This document shows, one piece after another, positions 9,400-17,407 of a stretch of 64,000 nt of DNA; the first letter of the stretch is position 1, and the number at the start of each line of letters is the position of its first letter. The position numbers were made by a program, and so were the translations under genes. Below the pieces are notes generated by a model. It was given only the letters and a program-made list of their open reading frames with translations. It made no database searches and was not told the origin of the DNA. Source of the DNA: Bordetella genomosp. 4 (GTDB lineage: Bacteria; Pseudomonadota; Gammaproteobacteria; Burkholderiales; Burkholderiaceae_B); the NCBI RefSeq assembly GCF_002261185.1, contig NZ_NEVQ01000013.1, positions 248,001-312,000 on the forward strand, given 5' to 3'.

Positions 9400-11121
9400 A
9401 TGCTCGAATCGCTCTCTCAGTACCCAGCCACGCAAGCGACATCCGTTGCGCGCCATACCTACCCGGCGGCGATCAATCGTCAACACGTGTATCTGCCTGC
9501 GGAATTAGGACGACGCGTCACCGAACGTTTGCAGACCATACGAGCGCAGCGCTGGGTGTCGCGATTGTGGGCGGGCGACGCCAAACTGTGGACCGATACT
9601 GACGAAAGCCATTGGATGGGATGGGTCGACCCGTCGCGCCAGGAGCCGGTGATACGCCGTTATCTGGGGCAATGCGCACGGTTGCGCGATAACGGCTGCG
9701 TCAACGCTATCCTCATGGGCATGGGCGGAGCGGCGCTGGGCGCCCATGTCCTGCAAAATGCTTTGGGCAGCGCGGCCGGCGGTTTACGGCTGCATGTGCT
9801 GGACTCGACTGACCCGGATCAGGTGGCAGCACTGCAGCGCCGCGTTGCACCGGAAACCTGTCTGCACATCGTCGCCAGCAAATCGGGCACTACGATGGAA
9901 TCGACACTGCTCGCCCAGCACTTCTATGAGAGCGCGCGCGACAGAATCGGCGCCAATGCGGGCCGGCACTTCTGCGCCATTACCGATCCCGGCTCGCCGT
10001 TGCAGGCGCTCGCCGAGCAACAAGGGTATGCCGCCATTTTTACCGGTGATCGCACGGTAGGCGGACGCTACTCGGTGCTTTCGCCCTTTGGCCTGGTGCC
10101 ACTGGTTCTGATGGGACACGATCCGATAGACTTTCTACGTCACGCCAAGCTGCTGCGTAATCACTGCGGCCCACGGGTTCCATTGAACAACAACCCTGCG
10201 GCGTTGTTAGGGGCAACGCTAGGCGAAGCGGCCCTGGCTCACCGCGACAAGGTCACTATCTGGGCTGAGCCCGAACTGGAGGGCCTCGGCGAGTGGATTG
10301 AGCAACTGTTAGCCGAATCGACAGGAAAGTTTGGCGGTGGACTCATCCCCGTCAATCAAGAACCGATAGCGCAAGCAGACCGTTATTCGTCAGACCGCCT
10401 GTTCGTCATACTGCGCCATGGCGCCGCGATGGAGCGGCAGCGAGACGCCTTGAGAGCAGCAGGCCAAGCCGTGATCGATGTGGAGATCGGCGACGGCGCC
10501 GCGCTGGCTCAGGAATTCTATCGCTGGCAGTTTGCCACCGCCGTGGCGGGCTCGATCCTGCAGGTCAATCCCTTTGACCAACCGGATGTAGAGGCCAGCA
10601 AGTGGCGCACGCGTCAATTGCTGGGGGCCCCGGTGACGCCGGCGGACGGGCAACGTTACGGCAGCCTGATCGTCGATACCGGCGGTAATCAGGATCTGGG
10701 CGAATGGCTGCAGACACAGGCGGCGCGCTATTTCGCGTTGCTAGCCTACGTTCCGTGCAATTCGCGCAACCGCGCGTGGCTCTCGTATTGGCAAGGCCAC
10801 CTACGCGACCTGTTCGGCACAGCCGCTACTGCGGGATTCGGACCACGTTATCTCCATGCCAGCGGTCAACTGCACAAGGGCGGCCCCGCGGGCGGCGCGT
10901 ATCTATTCATCGGCCGCCAGGCTTGCGACACCAACGAACTGGGCAGGTGCCAAGCCGCCCAGGCGCAAGCCGATTTGGCAGAATTACGTGCTCGCGGCAG
11001 ACGCTGCGCCGCCGTCTGGTTCACGGCGGATGCCGTCCAGGGTATGCGCGATCTAGGCGCGCTGTTGGAGCAGGCGCTGAGCGTTACAAGCGCCAGCGCC
11101 GCAGATGCCGCCTTGACCTAG
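9400..11121 (+). CDS. Stand-alone glucose-6-phosphate isomerase of the transaldolase/Pgi-fusion type
   Basis: Expected to interconvert glucose-6-phosphate and fructose-6-phosphate. The 573-aa sequence resembles the C-terminal isomerase half of bifunctional transaldolase/phosphoglucose isomerase proteins rather than classical Pgi. It shows ILMGMGGAALGAHVL, the sugar-phosphate loop IVASKSGTTMEST (near residue 160), VGGRYSVLSPFGLVPLVLMG, LAESTGKFGGGLIPVNQE and a late ASGQLHKGG with the candidate catalytic Lys. No transaldolase domain precedes it; upstream lies divergent pncC. I use ATG 9400, which has TCAGGGA seven bases upstream. Its 3' end overlaps the convergent SDR gene by 4 nt. It may supply hexose phosphate to the neighbouring glycogen genes, but that is inferred only from proximity. 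Confidence 0.83.
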   Translation: MLESLSQYPATQATSVARHTYPAAINRQHVYLPAELGRRVTERLQTIRAQRWVSRLWAGDAKLWTDTDESHWMGWVDPSRQEPVIRRYLGQCARLRDNGCVNAILMGMGGAALGAHVLQNALGSAAGGLRLHVLDSTDPDQVAALQRRVAPETCLHIVASKSGTTMESTLLAQHFYESARDRIGANAGRHFCAITDPGSPLQALAEQQGYAAIFTGDRTVGGRYSVLSPFGLVPLVLMGHDPIDFLRHAKLLRNHCGPRVPLNNNPAALLGATLGEAALAHRDKVTIWAEPELEGLGEWIEQLLAESTGKFGGGLIPVNQEPIAQADRYSSDRLFVILRHGAAMERQRDALRAAGQAVIDVEIGDGAALAQEFYRWQFATAVAGSILQVNPFDQPDVEASKWRTRQLLGAPVTPADGQRYGSLIVDTGGNQDLGEWLQTQAARYFALLAYVPCNSRNRAWLSYWQGHLRDLFGTAATAGFGPRYLHASGQLHKGGPAGGAYLFIGRQACDTNELGRCQAAQAQADLAELRARGRRCAAVWFTADAVQGMRDLGALLEQALSVTSASAADAALT

Positions 11122-12116
11122 TGGCGGCGTCGGGCGAGCGCAGTGCCGACCAGCAGTACTGCGCCTGTCCCCAGCCAGAACATCCCTTTACCACGTGTGT
11201 TGACTTCCGTGTAATAGCTGTGGCGCCGAACCTTCGAAGGCGATGGCGTTGCTGCGCGGACACCAGGCTCGTATAACCCGTCGCCGCCCTCTGTGGCAGG
11301 CACGTTGCTGCGTTGATGCCGCGTCAGCCAGCCCCCCAGCGCGTCCATCAGACCCGGTGCGCGATGCCCTAACGAGGACATTATCTTGGCTGCCGAGCCG
11401 ACATACAGATCGCGCTGCGGCTTCTGGGCTGCATACAGAATGGCCTGCGCCACCGCCTCCGGCGAATAAATCGGAGGAGGCAAGACGGGCTCGACATCCA
11501 TATAGTTGCGAGCGCGGCGTGTGTAATCCGTATCGATGGACCCGGGCTTGATCAGTGTGACGCTCACGGGCAGGTTCTCTTGCATCAGTTCCATGCGCAA
11601 GGCGTCGGTAAACCCTTTCACTGCATGCTTGGCGGCAGAATATGCGCCTTGCATCGGAATTGCCCGGTCCGAGACTTCGCTGCCCACGTTGATCAGCGCG
11701 CCGCCTCGCTCTCGCAGATAGGGTACGGCCGTGAGCGATCCGTACACCACGCCCCAGTAGTCCGTCTCGAAGAGCTTGCGCTGATCTTCAATCGGCACGC
11801 TCTGCAATGGCCCAAAAATAGACACACCAGCGTTGTTCACCCACGTATCGACCGAACCGTAGGCCTCCAGCGCTGCCTGCAGCAGCCGGTGATGATCTTC
11901 CTCGATCCCTACGTCCATCGTTACGGTGGTGACCTGACCGCCTTCGGTCCGGATCGATTCCGCTACCTTGTCCAACTCAGCCGCATCGCGGCCGGCCAAG
12001 ACAACCCGAGCGCCCGCCCGGGCAGCGGCGCGGCCTGTGGCCGCCCCTATACCGCTGCTGCCGCCGGTGATGACGAGCACCTGTTCAGCCAACGGTTTCA
12101 AGTTCAATTTACGCAT
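11118..12116 (-). CDS. SDR-family oxidoreductase with C-terminal membrane anchor
   Basis: A classical short-chain dehydrogenase/reductase of 332 aa, about 80 aa longer than usual. The cofactor motif TGGSSGIGAATG lies near residues 17-28, NNAG near 93-96, the catalytic Ser in INVGSEVSD, and YSAAK supplies the Tyr-x3-Lys pair. After about residue 250 comes a polar, low-complexity linker. The sequence then ends in a single hydrophobic helix (GMFWLGTGAVLLVGTALA) followed by RRRH, which suggests a tail anchor in the inner membrane. A strong AGGGAGG site precedes ATG 12116. It is convergent with, and overlaps, the isomerase gene. The substrate is unknown; similar anchored SDRs occur widely in Burkholderiales. 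Confidence 0.85.
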   Translation of the reverse strand: MRKLNLKPLAEQVLVITGGSSGIGAATGRAAARAGARVVLAGRDAAELDKVAESIRTEGGQVTTVTMDVGIEEDHHRLLQAALEAYGSVDTWVNNAGVSIFGPLQSVPIEDQRKLFETDYWGVVYGSLTAVPYLRERGGALINVGSEVSDRAIPMQGAYSAAKHAVKGFTDALRMELMQENLPVSVTLIKPGSIDTDYTRRARNYMDVEPVLPPPIYSPEAVAQAILYAAQKPQRDLYVGSAAKIMSSLGHRAPGLMDALGGWLTRHQRSNVPATEGGDGLYEPGVRAATPSPSKVRRHSYYTEVNTRGKGMFWLGTGAVLLVGTALARRRH

Positions 12117-12219
12117 CGCGACCTCCCTGTGAAAGCAGAAAATCGCTGCAAGTCACGTGCCTGAATGGGCCCGCCGCTGCCGCAAAAGCGCAGGCCAGAG
12201 GAGGGCGCTCAGTCTGTCG

Positions 12220-12924
12220 TCATACAGATCGTGTCAGCCCGCCGTCGACCCGAATGTTCTGGCCGGTGATATACGCTGCGCCTTCGCTGGCCAGAAAGGC
12301 AACTGTGGCGGCAATTTCGTCACTCGTGCCGTAACGCTTCATTGGCACGTTGTCACGACGCTCATCACGCTGCGGCAGGCTGTCGATCCATCCGGGCAAG
12401 ACGTTGTTGATGCGGATATTGTCCTGGGCATACGTATCGGCAAAAATCTTGCTGAATGCGGCCAAGCCGGCGCGAAACACTGCCGACGTCGGAAACATAT
12501 CGCTGGGTTCGAACGCCCACGCGGTGGAAATATTGATGATCGCGCCGCCTTTCTGTTTCTGCATGACGGGGGTCACCAGACGGGTCGGGCGGATCACGTT
12601 CATCAGATAGGTATCCATCCCCTTGTGCCAGTCATCGTCGCTGATTTCCAGAATCTGCGCGCGCGGCCCGTGCCCGGCGCTATTGACCAGCACGTCGATC
12701 CGGTCCCATTTCGCGACGGCCGCATCGACCAGGCGGCGCAGATCGTCGTTGGACTGATTGCTGCCCGTGACGCCGATGCCGCCCAGTTCGTTGGCCAGTG
12801 CCTCGCCCTTGCCGGACGACGACAGAATTCCTACCTTGAAACCGTCTGCAGCCAGCCGCTTGGCTGCCGCTGCGCCCATGCCGCTGCCGCCTGCAATGAT
12901 CAGTGCGACTTTTTCTGTTTTCAT
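12220..12924 (-). CDS. Atypical SDR lacking the catalytic Tyr/Lys, last gene of the oxygenase arm
   Basis: A 234-aa short-chain dehydrogenase-fold protein. The nucleotide loop is AGGSGMGAAAA (residues 11-21), with NSAG at 81-84 and a conserved Ser at 133 (NIST). Where classical SDRs carry Tyr-x3-Lys, this protein reads S-A-V-F-R (Ser147, Arg151), so standard SDR redox chemistry is doubtful. ATG 12924 is preferred because AGGAG sits 5 nt upstream. It lies 78 nt downstream of the MarR gene on the same strand and is probably the last gene of the ring-hydroxylase operon. It could act on a pathway intermediate by another mechanism, or be regulatory. In the published pic pathway, as I recall it, no such enzyme is required. 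Confidence 0.78.
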   Translation of the reverse strand: MKTEKVALIIAGGSGMGAAAAKRLAADGFKVGILSSSGKGEALANELGGIGVTGSNQSNDDLRRLVDAAVAKWDRIDVLVNSAGHGPRAQILEISDDDWHKGMDTYLMNVIRPTRLVTPVMQKQKGGAIINISTAWAFEPSDMFPTSAVFRAGLAAFSKIFADTYAQDNIRINNVLPGWIDSLPQRDERRDNVPMKRYGTSDEIAATVAFLASEGAAYITGQNIRVDGGLTRSV

Positions 12925-13002
12925 CATGACTCCTGCAAACAAAAAAGATATATGGTGAACGAGAGGGTAGCAGTATCCAGCCCGGCTGGTCCTCGGCGAC
13001 CG

Positions 13003-13545
13003 TCAGAAACCTCGCAGAACCGTGCGGCCATACTGGTTGTTGCCCTCTACCAGCGTCGCGAGCAAGCGCATGAACACCTCACGGCTGCGCGCGTTCAGCG
13101 GTTCCAGCAGGCGCTCCTGGGCGCGAGCCATCCCGGCATGGAGTTCCTCGACCACTCTGGCGCCTTCTTTGGTCAGCTTGGCCTGCCGCGAGCGCTTGTC
13201 TTCGGGGTTGGTGCGGCGTTCGATCAGGCCGCGTTCTTGCAGCCGCTTGACCACGTCGGCGGTGGTGGTGCGGTCCAGCCCCACATCCATGCCTATTTCT
13301 GTCTGGTCCATCCACGGCACGAGCGACAGGGCCGTCAGGATGCCGTACTGGACTGGCGTGATGTTGTGAGCATGACATTCCTCAAAGAACATGGCGTAGT
13401 GGATCTGGTTCAAACGCCGTACAAGGAACCCGGGCCGTTCCCACAGTACCTCGCGGGCGACGTCCGCTGCCTCGTTCGCGCCTGCGGATGCCTTTGGGGA
13501 GGCTGTTTTTCGTGTGACTGGAGTCTGCTTCTTTGATAGTGTCAT
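13003..13545 (-). CDS. picR: MarR-family regulator, candidate PicR
   Basis: A 180-aa winged-helix repressor of the MarR family. After a Lys/Ala-rich N-terminal tail (about 35 aa), LVRRLNQIHYAMFFEEC starts the dimer helix. The DNA-reading part is QTEIGMDVGLDRTTTADVVKRL, followed by a wing with ERRTNPEDKRSRQAKLT. It sits between the oxygenase beta gene (47 nt upstream) and the SDR (78 nt downstream), so it is probably cotranscribed and autoregulated with the arm it controls. MarR proteins usually bind short palindromes at promoters. Three TCAG-TRTG-CTGA palindromes in the locus (17047, 17273, 25338) are the best targets. The name PicR is assigned by analogy with the picolinate cluster of Alcaligenes faecalis. 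Confidence 0.8.
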   Translation of the reverse strand: MTLSKKQTPVTRKTASPKASAGANEAADVAREVLWERPGFLVRRLNQIHYAMFFEECHAHNITPVQYGILTALSLVPWMDQTEIGMDVGLDRTTTADVVKRLQERGLIERRTNPEDKRSRQAKLTKEGARVVEELHAGMARAQERLLEPLNARSREVFMRLLATLVEGNNQYGRTVLRGF

Positions 13546-13592
13546 GCGGCCAAGTTTCCAATCCCCGCCAGTGGCGAGGAAATACTGAGGTT

Positions 13593-14108
13593 TTATACAG
13601 GATGGACCAGATCATTCGCCAGAATGTTGGTATCGTAAATGACGTCGCGTCGTTTTAGCAGCAAACGCCCATGCTCCCGGACAAACACGTCGTGATAGCT
13701 GCCGGCCAGGTGCACCGTCGTGGGGCCTTCCACGAGCGTCTGCATCAATAGGAAGGTGGCGTGCGCCTCGACCTCGCTGCCCTTGTCGTCGATCACGCGC
13801 ACATTGCTGACGATGTGCAGCAAATAACGGGGTGCGAACATTTGGGTACGGGAGATCGCCACCGCGCGATCATGCATCATGTCGCGGCCCTCTGCGTAGA
13901 CCAGGCCGACGGGCAGATTCAATTCTGCATTTTCGCGAGAGGTGATTCGATAGAGCGCGTCGGGCGTAAAAAAATCAGGCCATCGTTCTACATCGCCGCC
14001 ATCCAGCGCCGCACAATACTCCGCATGGAACAGTTCTATTTCGGCTTTCAGCAATACCGCTTTCTCAATGGCCAACCGGCTAGGCACGTAAGTGTTCTTT
14101 TCGTTCAT
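13593..14108 (-). CDS. Ring-hydroxylating oxygenase beta subunit (PicB component)
   Basis: The small subunit of a Rieske non-haem iron ring hydroxylase (SnoaL/NTF2-like fold), 171 aa as is usual. Typical family features include the start EIELFHAEYCAALDGGDVERWPDFFTPDALYRI and later ISRTQMFAPRYLLHIVSNVRV. It has a structural role in an alpha3beta3 oxygenase and carries no metal site. Its start lies 13 nt after the alpha-subunit stop. In the proposed pathway the complex hydroxylates 6-hydroxypicolinate at C3. Taken alone, the subunit would also fit anthranilate- or salicylate-type oxygenases; the assignment rests on the neighbouring 2,5-dihydroxypyridine genes. Confidence 0.88.
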   Translation of the reverse strand: MNEKNTYVPSRLAIEKAVLLKAEIELFHAEYCAALDGGDVERWPDFFTPDALYRITSRENAELNLPVGLVYAEGRDMMHDRAVAISRTQMFAPRYLLHIVSNVRVIDDKGSEVEAHATFLLMQTLVEGPTTVHLAGSYHDVFVREHGRLLLKRRDVIYDTNILANDLVHPV

Positions 14109-14121
14109 GTCGTCGGGCTCT

Positions 14122-15411
14122 TCAAAATTCCATGACTTGGCGGTAGTACTGATACATGGCGCGAATGGCGGCTTCGGAAATCAGCGTGTCGGAGGTTCCT
14201 ACTTTGCCGCTCTCCAGCTTGAGCACGTTGAGATCCGTGCTGGAACGGCGTACGCCTTCTTGAACGAACTTCATGGCTTCGTTGTCTTCCAGGCCCAGAA
14301 AGCCCGCCGGTCCCATCAAATTGCCTTGGCGCAAGCGATGGCGCTGCATCTCGTCGGTGTCATCCTCATAGCCGAACATGGTCCATTGCATGATCATGCT
14401 GTTAGGGCCGTTGGGAATAATGTGACGCACGCCCAGGGTATTCATCTCGCGCTGCACGATCAGATTCGGCCAAATGGTCTGCATCGTCACTGACCAAGGC
14501 GAGTCAAATTCCTTGATGTACTCCAGAAACCGATCATCGCGCAGGCGCAGGCCATCGTGGAAAGAGCGCATCTCTTTCTTGTTTTCCTCGCTCACCGTCG
14601 CGTACTTATCCTCGCTCTTGGCCGATGCCATCGTGCCATGGCGGCCATGGGCAGTATCGACCGTCATCGCCGATTTATTGCCCGCCACGAGCAGTCCGAA
14701 CACGACCAGGAATGAATGCAGCAGCGTGGCGTGATAGGGATCCTTCAGGTTTTCGTGATACATCTTCCAGTTGCAGGGCAACTCGTTGCGGTAATAGCCC
14801 AGTATTTTCAGCGGACGCCCTGGAAATACCGCGTCGAAATCCAAGAGCATCTCGGGCGTGAGATAGTCCTCCAGCGGTTCGACGTCGTGTGAGTACGACG
14901 CAAAAATCACGCCATGACGGGTGGTCACGTTCAGCTTGCGCAGGCCGTGCTCTTCGTTGCGGAAATCCCGCGGCATGCCGCCTGCCTTGTTGACCCCGCG
15001 CTTGAAGGGGACGCCCTGCAAGTTGCCCTTCAGGTCATAAGACCACTGGTGATACGGACAAACGAACTCTGCGGTCTTGCCTTGCCCATGCCGGCAAAAT
15101 TCCGCACCACGATGCGCGCAGCGATTTTCAAAGACATGCAGGCTGCCGTCTTCCGCGCGTGAAACCACCACGGGAACGGCGCCAACATAAGAACGTTTAT
15201 AACTACCGGGCTCCGGTACTTCCGCCTCCAAGCCGACGAAATTCCATGTCTTTCCGCGAAAGATCCGGTCCTGTTCGCGCTCGTAGACATCCTGGCTGGT
15301 ATAGACCCAGTCAGGCACATAATGCAACGCGTCCTCTGGCCACACACAGTCGGCCAGCGGAGGGTCTTTTCGGGCGGGCGTAATGCCGATCACGGTTTGT
15401 GATTGATACAT
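14122..15411 (-). CDS. Ring-hydroxylating oxygenase alpha subunit (PicB component)
   Basis: The catalytic subunit of a Rieske oxygenase, 429 aa. The Rieske [2Fe-2S] ligands are Cys98, His100, Cys118 and His121 (C-x-H-x17-C-x2-H). The mononuclear iron site is His227, His232 and Asp375, with Asp224 (ENLKDPYHATLLH) in the bridging position. It most resembles the anthranilate/salicylate-type alpha subunits. In this locus I infer that it 3-hydroxylates 6-hydroxypicolinate to 3,6-dihydroxypicolinate, as described for the four-component PicB of Alcaligenes faecalis. AGGAG precedes ATG 15411. Electrons would come from the ferredoxin and reductase encoded just upstream. A distinct aromatic carboxylate substrate cannot be excluded from the sequence. 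Confidence 0.87.
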   Translation of the reverse strand: MYQSQTVIGITPARKDPPLADCVWPEDALHYVPDWVYTSQDVYEREQDRIFRGKTWNFVGLEAEVPEPGSYKRSYVGAVPVVVSRAEDGSLHVFENRCAHRGAEFCRHGQGKTAEFVCPYHQWSYDLKGNLQGVPFKRGVNKAGGMPRDFRNEEHGLRKLNVTTRHGVIFASYSHDVEPLEDYLTPEMLLDFDAVFPGRPLKILGYYRNELPCNWKMYHENLKDPYHATLLHSFLVVFGLLVAGNKSAMTVDTAHGRHGTMASAKSEDKYATVSEENKKEMRSFHDGLRLRDDRFLEYIKEFDSPWSVTMQTIWPNLIVQREMNTLGVRHIIPNGPNSMIMQWTMFGYEDDTDEMQRHRLRQGNLMGPAGFLGLEDNEAMKFVQEGVRRSSTDLNVLKLESGKVGTSDTLISEAAIRAMYQYYRQVMEF

Positions 15412-15439
15412 GGATAAAGCTCCTGAATGATGTGCGCTG

Positions 15440-16711
15440 TCAGGCTGGTTGCGCCATGCACGATTTAACGAATGGTTTCAAGCCAGTGGCCGTGTCTGCA
15501 AAGACCTCTGCGCGAATGCGAACCGATTGCTCGAACAGCGGACGCAATACTCGCAAGTCGCCTCCCGCGTTGATGGCCACGCCGTGTACCGGGACGCCGT
15601 CGCGCAACCCCAGATACAAGCATTTGGGAACAGTGTCATCGGGTGCGGCGTCGCCGCGCAGGACATACTCGAGGCCGGGGGACGGGGCGCCCAATATCTG
15701 GATATTGCAGCCCAGCTGATCAGTCCAGAACCAGGGGTAGGGGACTGCGGGCCTAGGCGCATTCAGGATGGCAGCCGCGGCGATGGCGGCTTGGGTGTTC
15801 GCGTTCTGCCACGACTCGATCCGCACAGGGGAGTCGCCCGGGGACTGATACTGGCTGGCGCAGTCACCTGCTGCCCATATGTACTCGTTCGATGTCCTGC
15901 AGTGCCTGTCCACCAGCACGCCGCCAGTCTTGGCGCAAATCGACAGATTGGCGGCGCGGGCAAGCGTGGTATCTGGCGTCAGGCCCACAGAGACCAACAC
16001 GTGGTCAGCGTCGACGACACTGCCGTCGCCTAACGTGATGGCCATCTTCCCCTCAGCAGAGGTGTCGGCGAGCACGCTGGTCACCGCGACACCCAGGCGC
16101 ACGTCCAGCCCCATGGCCTGGGCGCGCTGCGATAGCCAATCGCTGACCTGCGCGGGCAACACCCGGCCCAATAATGCAGGTCCGCCTTCGAGCACTGTCA
16201 CGTGGGCGCCGCGCTGCTTGGCGCTCCAGCCGGCCTCCAGACCGAGGAAACCGCCGCCGATCACTACCAATCGCACACCAGGCTTCAGGGCCGAACCCAA
16301 GGTCATTGCGTCGTCGAGGGTCCGCAGCGTGTGCACGGCCGACGAGCGCGGCAACATGGGCAATTGCTTGGCTCGTCCTCCCGTGGCCAGCAGACAGGCG
16401 TCGTATGTCAACGTTCTGCCATCCGACAGGCCGACCTCTCGTCGTTGGGTATCAAGCGATTGAGCGCTGACGCCGTTGATCACCTCGATGTCCTGTTCCG
16501 AATAAAACTCAGCCGGATACAACCTGCCTATGGCGGGATCGACGCTCTGCTCCAGGGCGGCCTTGGACAGGGGAGGGCGCTCGTATGGCAGATGAGGCTC
16601 ATTGCCGATTATCGTGATGCGTCCGTCATAGCCCAGATCGCGCAGCGTGCGTGCCGCGACCGCACCTGTCTGGCCGGCGCCGATGATCAGAATGGTTTTC
16701 GGCGTGAGCAT
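15440..16711 (-). CDS. FAD-dependent ferredoxin reductase of the ring hydroxylase
   Basis: Transfers electrons from NAD(P)H through FAD to the ferredoxin encoded next to it. This 423-aa protein belongs to the BphA4-type pyridine nucleotide-disulfide family. The FAD-binding loop GAGQTGAVAART is near residue 11, LLATGGRAKQLP near 106, the second Rossmann loop VVIGGGFLGLEAGWSAKQRG near 150, and the WAAGDCAS motif near 273. It begins 3 nt after the ferredoxin stop and ends 28 nt before the alpha-subunit start, consistent with one transcript carrying ferredoxin, reductase, alpha and beta genes. There is no 2Fe-2S domain of its own, which is why a separate ferredoxin is needed. Confidence 0.92.
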   Translation of the reverse strand: MLTPKTILIIGAGQTGAVAARTLRDLGYDGRITIIGNEPHLPYERPPLSKAALEQSVDPAIGRLYPAEFYSEQDIEVINGVSAQSLDTQRREVGLSDGRTLTYDACLLATGGRAKQLPMLPRSSAVHTLRTLDDAMTLGSALKPGVRLVVIGGGFLGLEAGWSAKQRGAHVTVLEGGPALLGRVLPAQVSDWLSQRAQAMGLDVRLGVAVTSVLADTSAEGKMAITLGDGSVVDADHVLVSVGLTPDTTLARAANLSICAKTGGVLVDRHCRTSNEYIWAAGDCASQYQSPGDSPVRIESWQNANTQAAIAAAAILNAPRPAVPYPWFWTDQLGCNIQILGAPSPGLEYVLRGDAAPDDTVPKCLYLGLRDGVPVHGVAINAGGDLRVLRPLFEQSVRIRAEVFADTATGLKPFVKSCMAQPA

Positions 16712-16714
16712 GGT

Positions 16715-17026
16715 TCAGGTGTCCAGTTGGGCATAGACGGCGCCGTCCTCGACGCGAACCGGGTAAACCCGGATAGGTACCGTGGCGGGTCCGCATTGGG
16801 GAATGCCCGTACGCAAATCGAACTGTGCTTGATGCAGCGGGCATTCCACACAGCCGTCTTCCACATACCCCTCGGCCAACATGGCATGGCCGTGCGTACA
16901 GATGCCGTCGGAAAGAAAGAACTCGCCGCCGCATTTGTATAACGCCAACTGAGCCTGGCCTGCCGTGATTGAAATGGCGCTGTCGTCGTCGATATCCTGC
17001 ACCGAGGCAATGCGAGTCCAATTCAT
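16715..17026 (-). CDS. Rieske-type ferredoxin of the ring hydroxylase
   Basis: A small cytoplasmic electron carrier of 103 aa linking the reductase to the oxygenase. The Rieske cluster ligands are Cys43, His45, Cys62 and His65 (C-x-H-x16-C-x2-H). The protein starts at ATG 17026 (MNWTRIASVQDI), with AAGGAAA seven bases upstream; an in-frame upstream codon would swallow this ribosome site and the operator. It is the first gene of the minus arm. A promoter with TAGAAT as -10 and the 12-bp palindrome 17047-17058 lie immediately upstream, so expression of the whole oxygenase operon is probably set here by the MarR regulator. Confidence 0.92.
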   Translation of the reverse strand: MNWTRIASVQDIDDDSAISITAGQAQLALYKCGGEFFLSDGICTHGHAMLAEGYVEDGCVECPLHQAQFDLRTGIPQCGPATVPIRVYPVRVEDGAVYAQLDT

Positions 17027-17046
17027 GGGTTTTCCTTTGAAAATGA

Positions 17047-17058
17047 TCAGCACACTGA
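17047..17058. promoter_or_regulatory. Candidate MarR operator A (TCAG-TGTG-CTGA on minus strand)
   Basis: A 12-bp site with perfect TCAG/CTGA arms. It begins four bases downstream of the predicted -10 of the oxygenase operon and therefore covers the likely transcription start. The identical 12-mer recurs at 25338-25349, and a one-base variant at 17273-17284. Confidence 0.7.
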
Positions 17059-17062
17059 ATAA

Positions 17063-17091
17063 ATTCTAGCAGTGAATTTTTTTCTTATCCA
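17063..17091 (-). promoter_or_regulatory. Predicted sigma70 promoter of the oxygenase arm
   Basis: Reading on the minus strand, TGGATA (17091-17086, 4 of 6 to TTGACA) and TAGAAT (17068-17063, 5 of 6 to TATAAT) are separated by 17 bp. The ferredoxin ATG lies 37 nt beyond the -10. Operator A follows at once, a repressible arrangement. Confidence 0.5.
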
Positions 17092-17252
17092 GTTCTGAAT
17101 CGCGCATTTTTCAGGCATTGGGGAATGCCCTGATTGTCTTGTCGCTTCCGGCTTTAATCGGTTAATTAATGCATATATATAGGAACATTTGCGGAAATGT
17201 CGCTGCGTCGAATTATCGAAAATCGCGCGCGTCAGCTTCGGAAAAAAACCTA

Positions 17253-17282
17253 TTGACTGATTCCATAAATAGTCAGCATACT
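17253..17282 (+). promoter_or_regulatory. Predicted sigma70 promoter of the TRAP/hydroxylase arm
   Basis: TTGACT at 17253-17258 (5 of 6) and CATACT at 17277-17282 (4 of 6) are 18 bp apart. The operator-like palindrome 17273-17284 covers the whole -10 element, which would block RNA polymerase when bound. The leader to the receptor ATG (17408) would be about 120 nt. I see no other clear structure between 17092 and 17252 apart from AT-rich sequence. Confidence 0.45.
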
Positions 17283-17284
17283 GA
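17273..17284. promoter_or_regulatory. Candidate MarR operator B (TCAG-CATA-CTGA)
   Basis: Perfect TCAG/CTGA arms. Read on the minus strand the core is TATG instead of the TGTG of sites A and C. It overlaps the predicted -10 of the plus arm. Confidence 0.62.
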
Positions 17285-17407
17285 TCATAAATCAGCTTGA
17301 GTTTTGGTTTGGTCGTGTCATGGTCCGGTGGCACGGTCTCTGCGCAGCGCGCCGGATACTCCACAGCAAAGGGCCGAATACGGCCATTCATAACAAGGGA
17401 AATAGCT

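Noticed and set aside
13593-17026. Anthranilate or salicylate dioxygenase as the function of the four-component oxygenase
   Set aside because: The alpha subunit is similar to that group, but no catechol, gentisate or anthranilate ring-cleavage genes are near. All neighbouring downstream enzymes use 2,5-dihydroxypyridine and its products, so a pyridine substrate is favoured.
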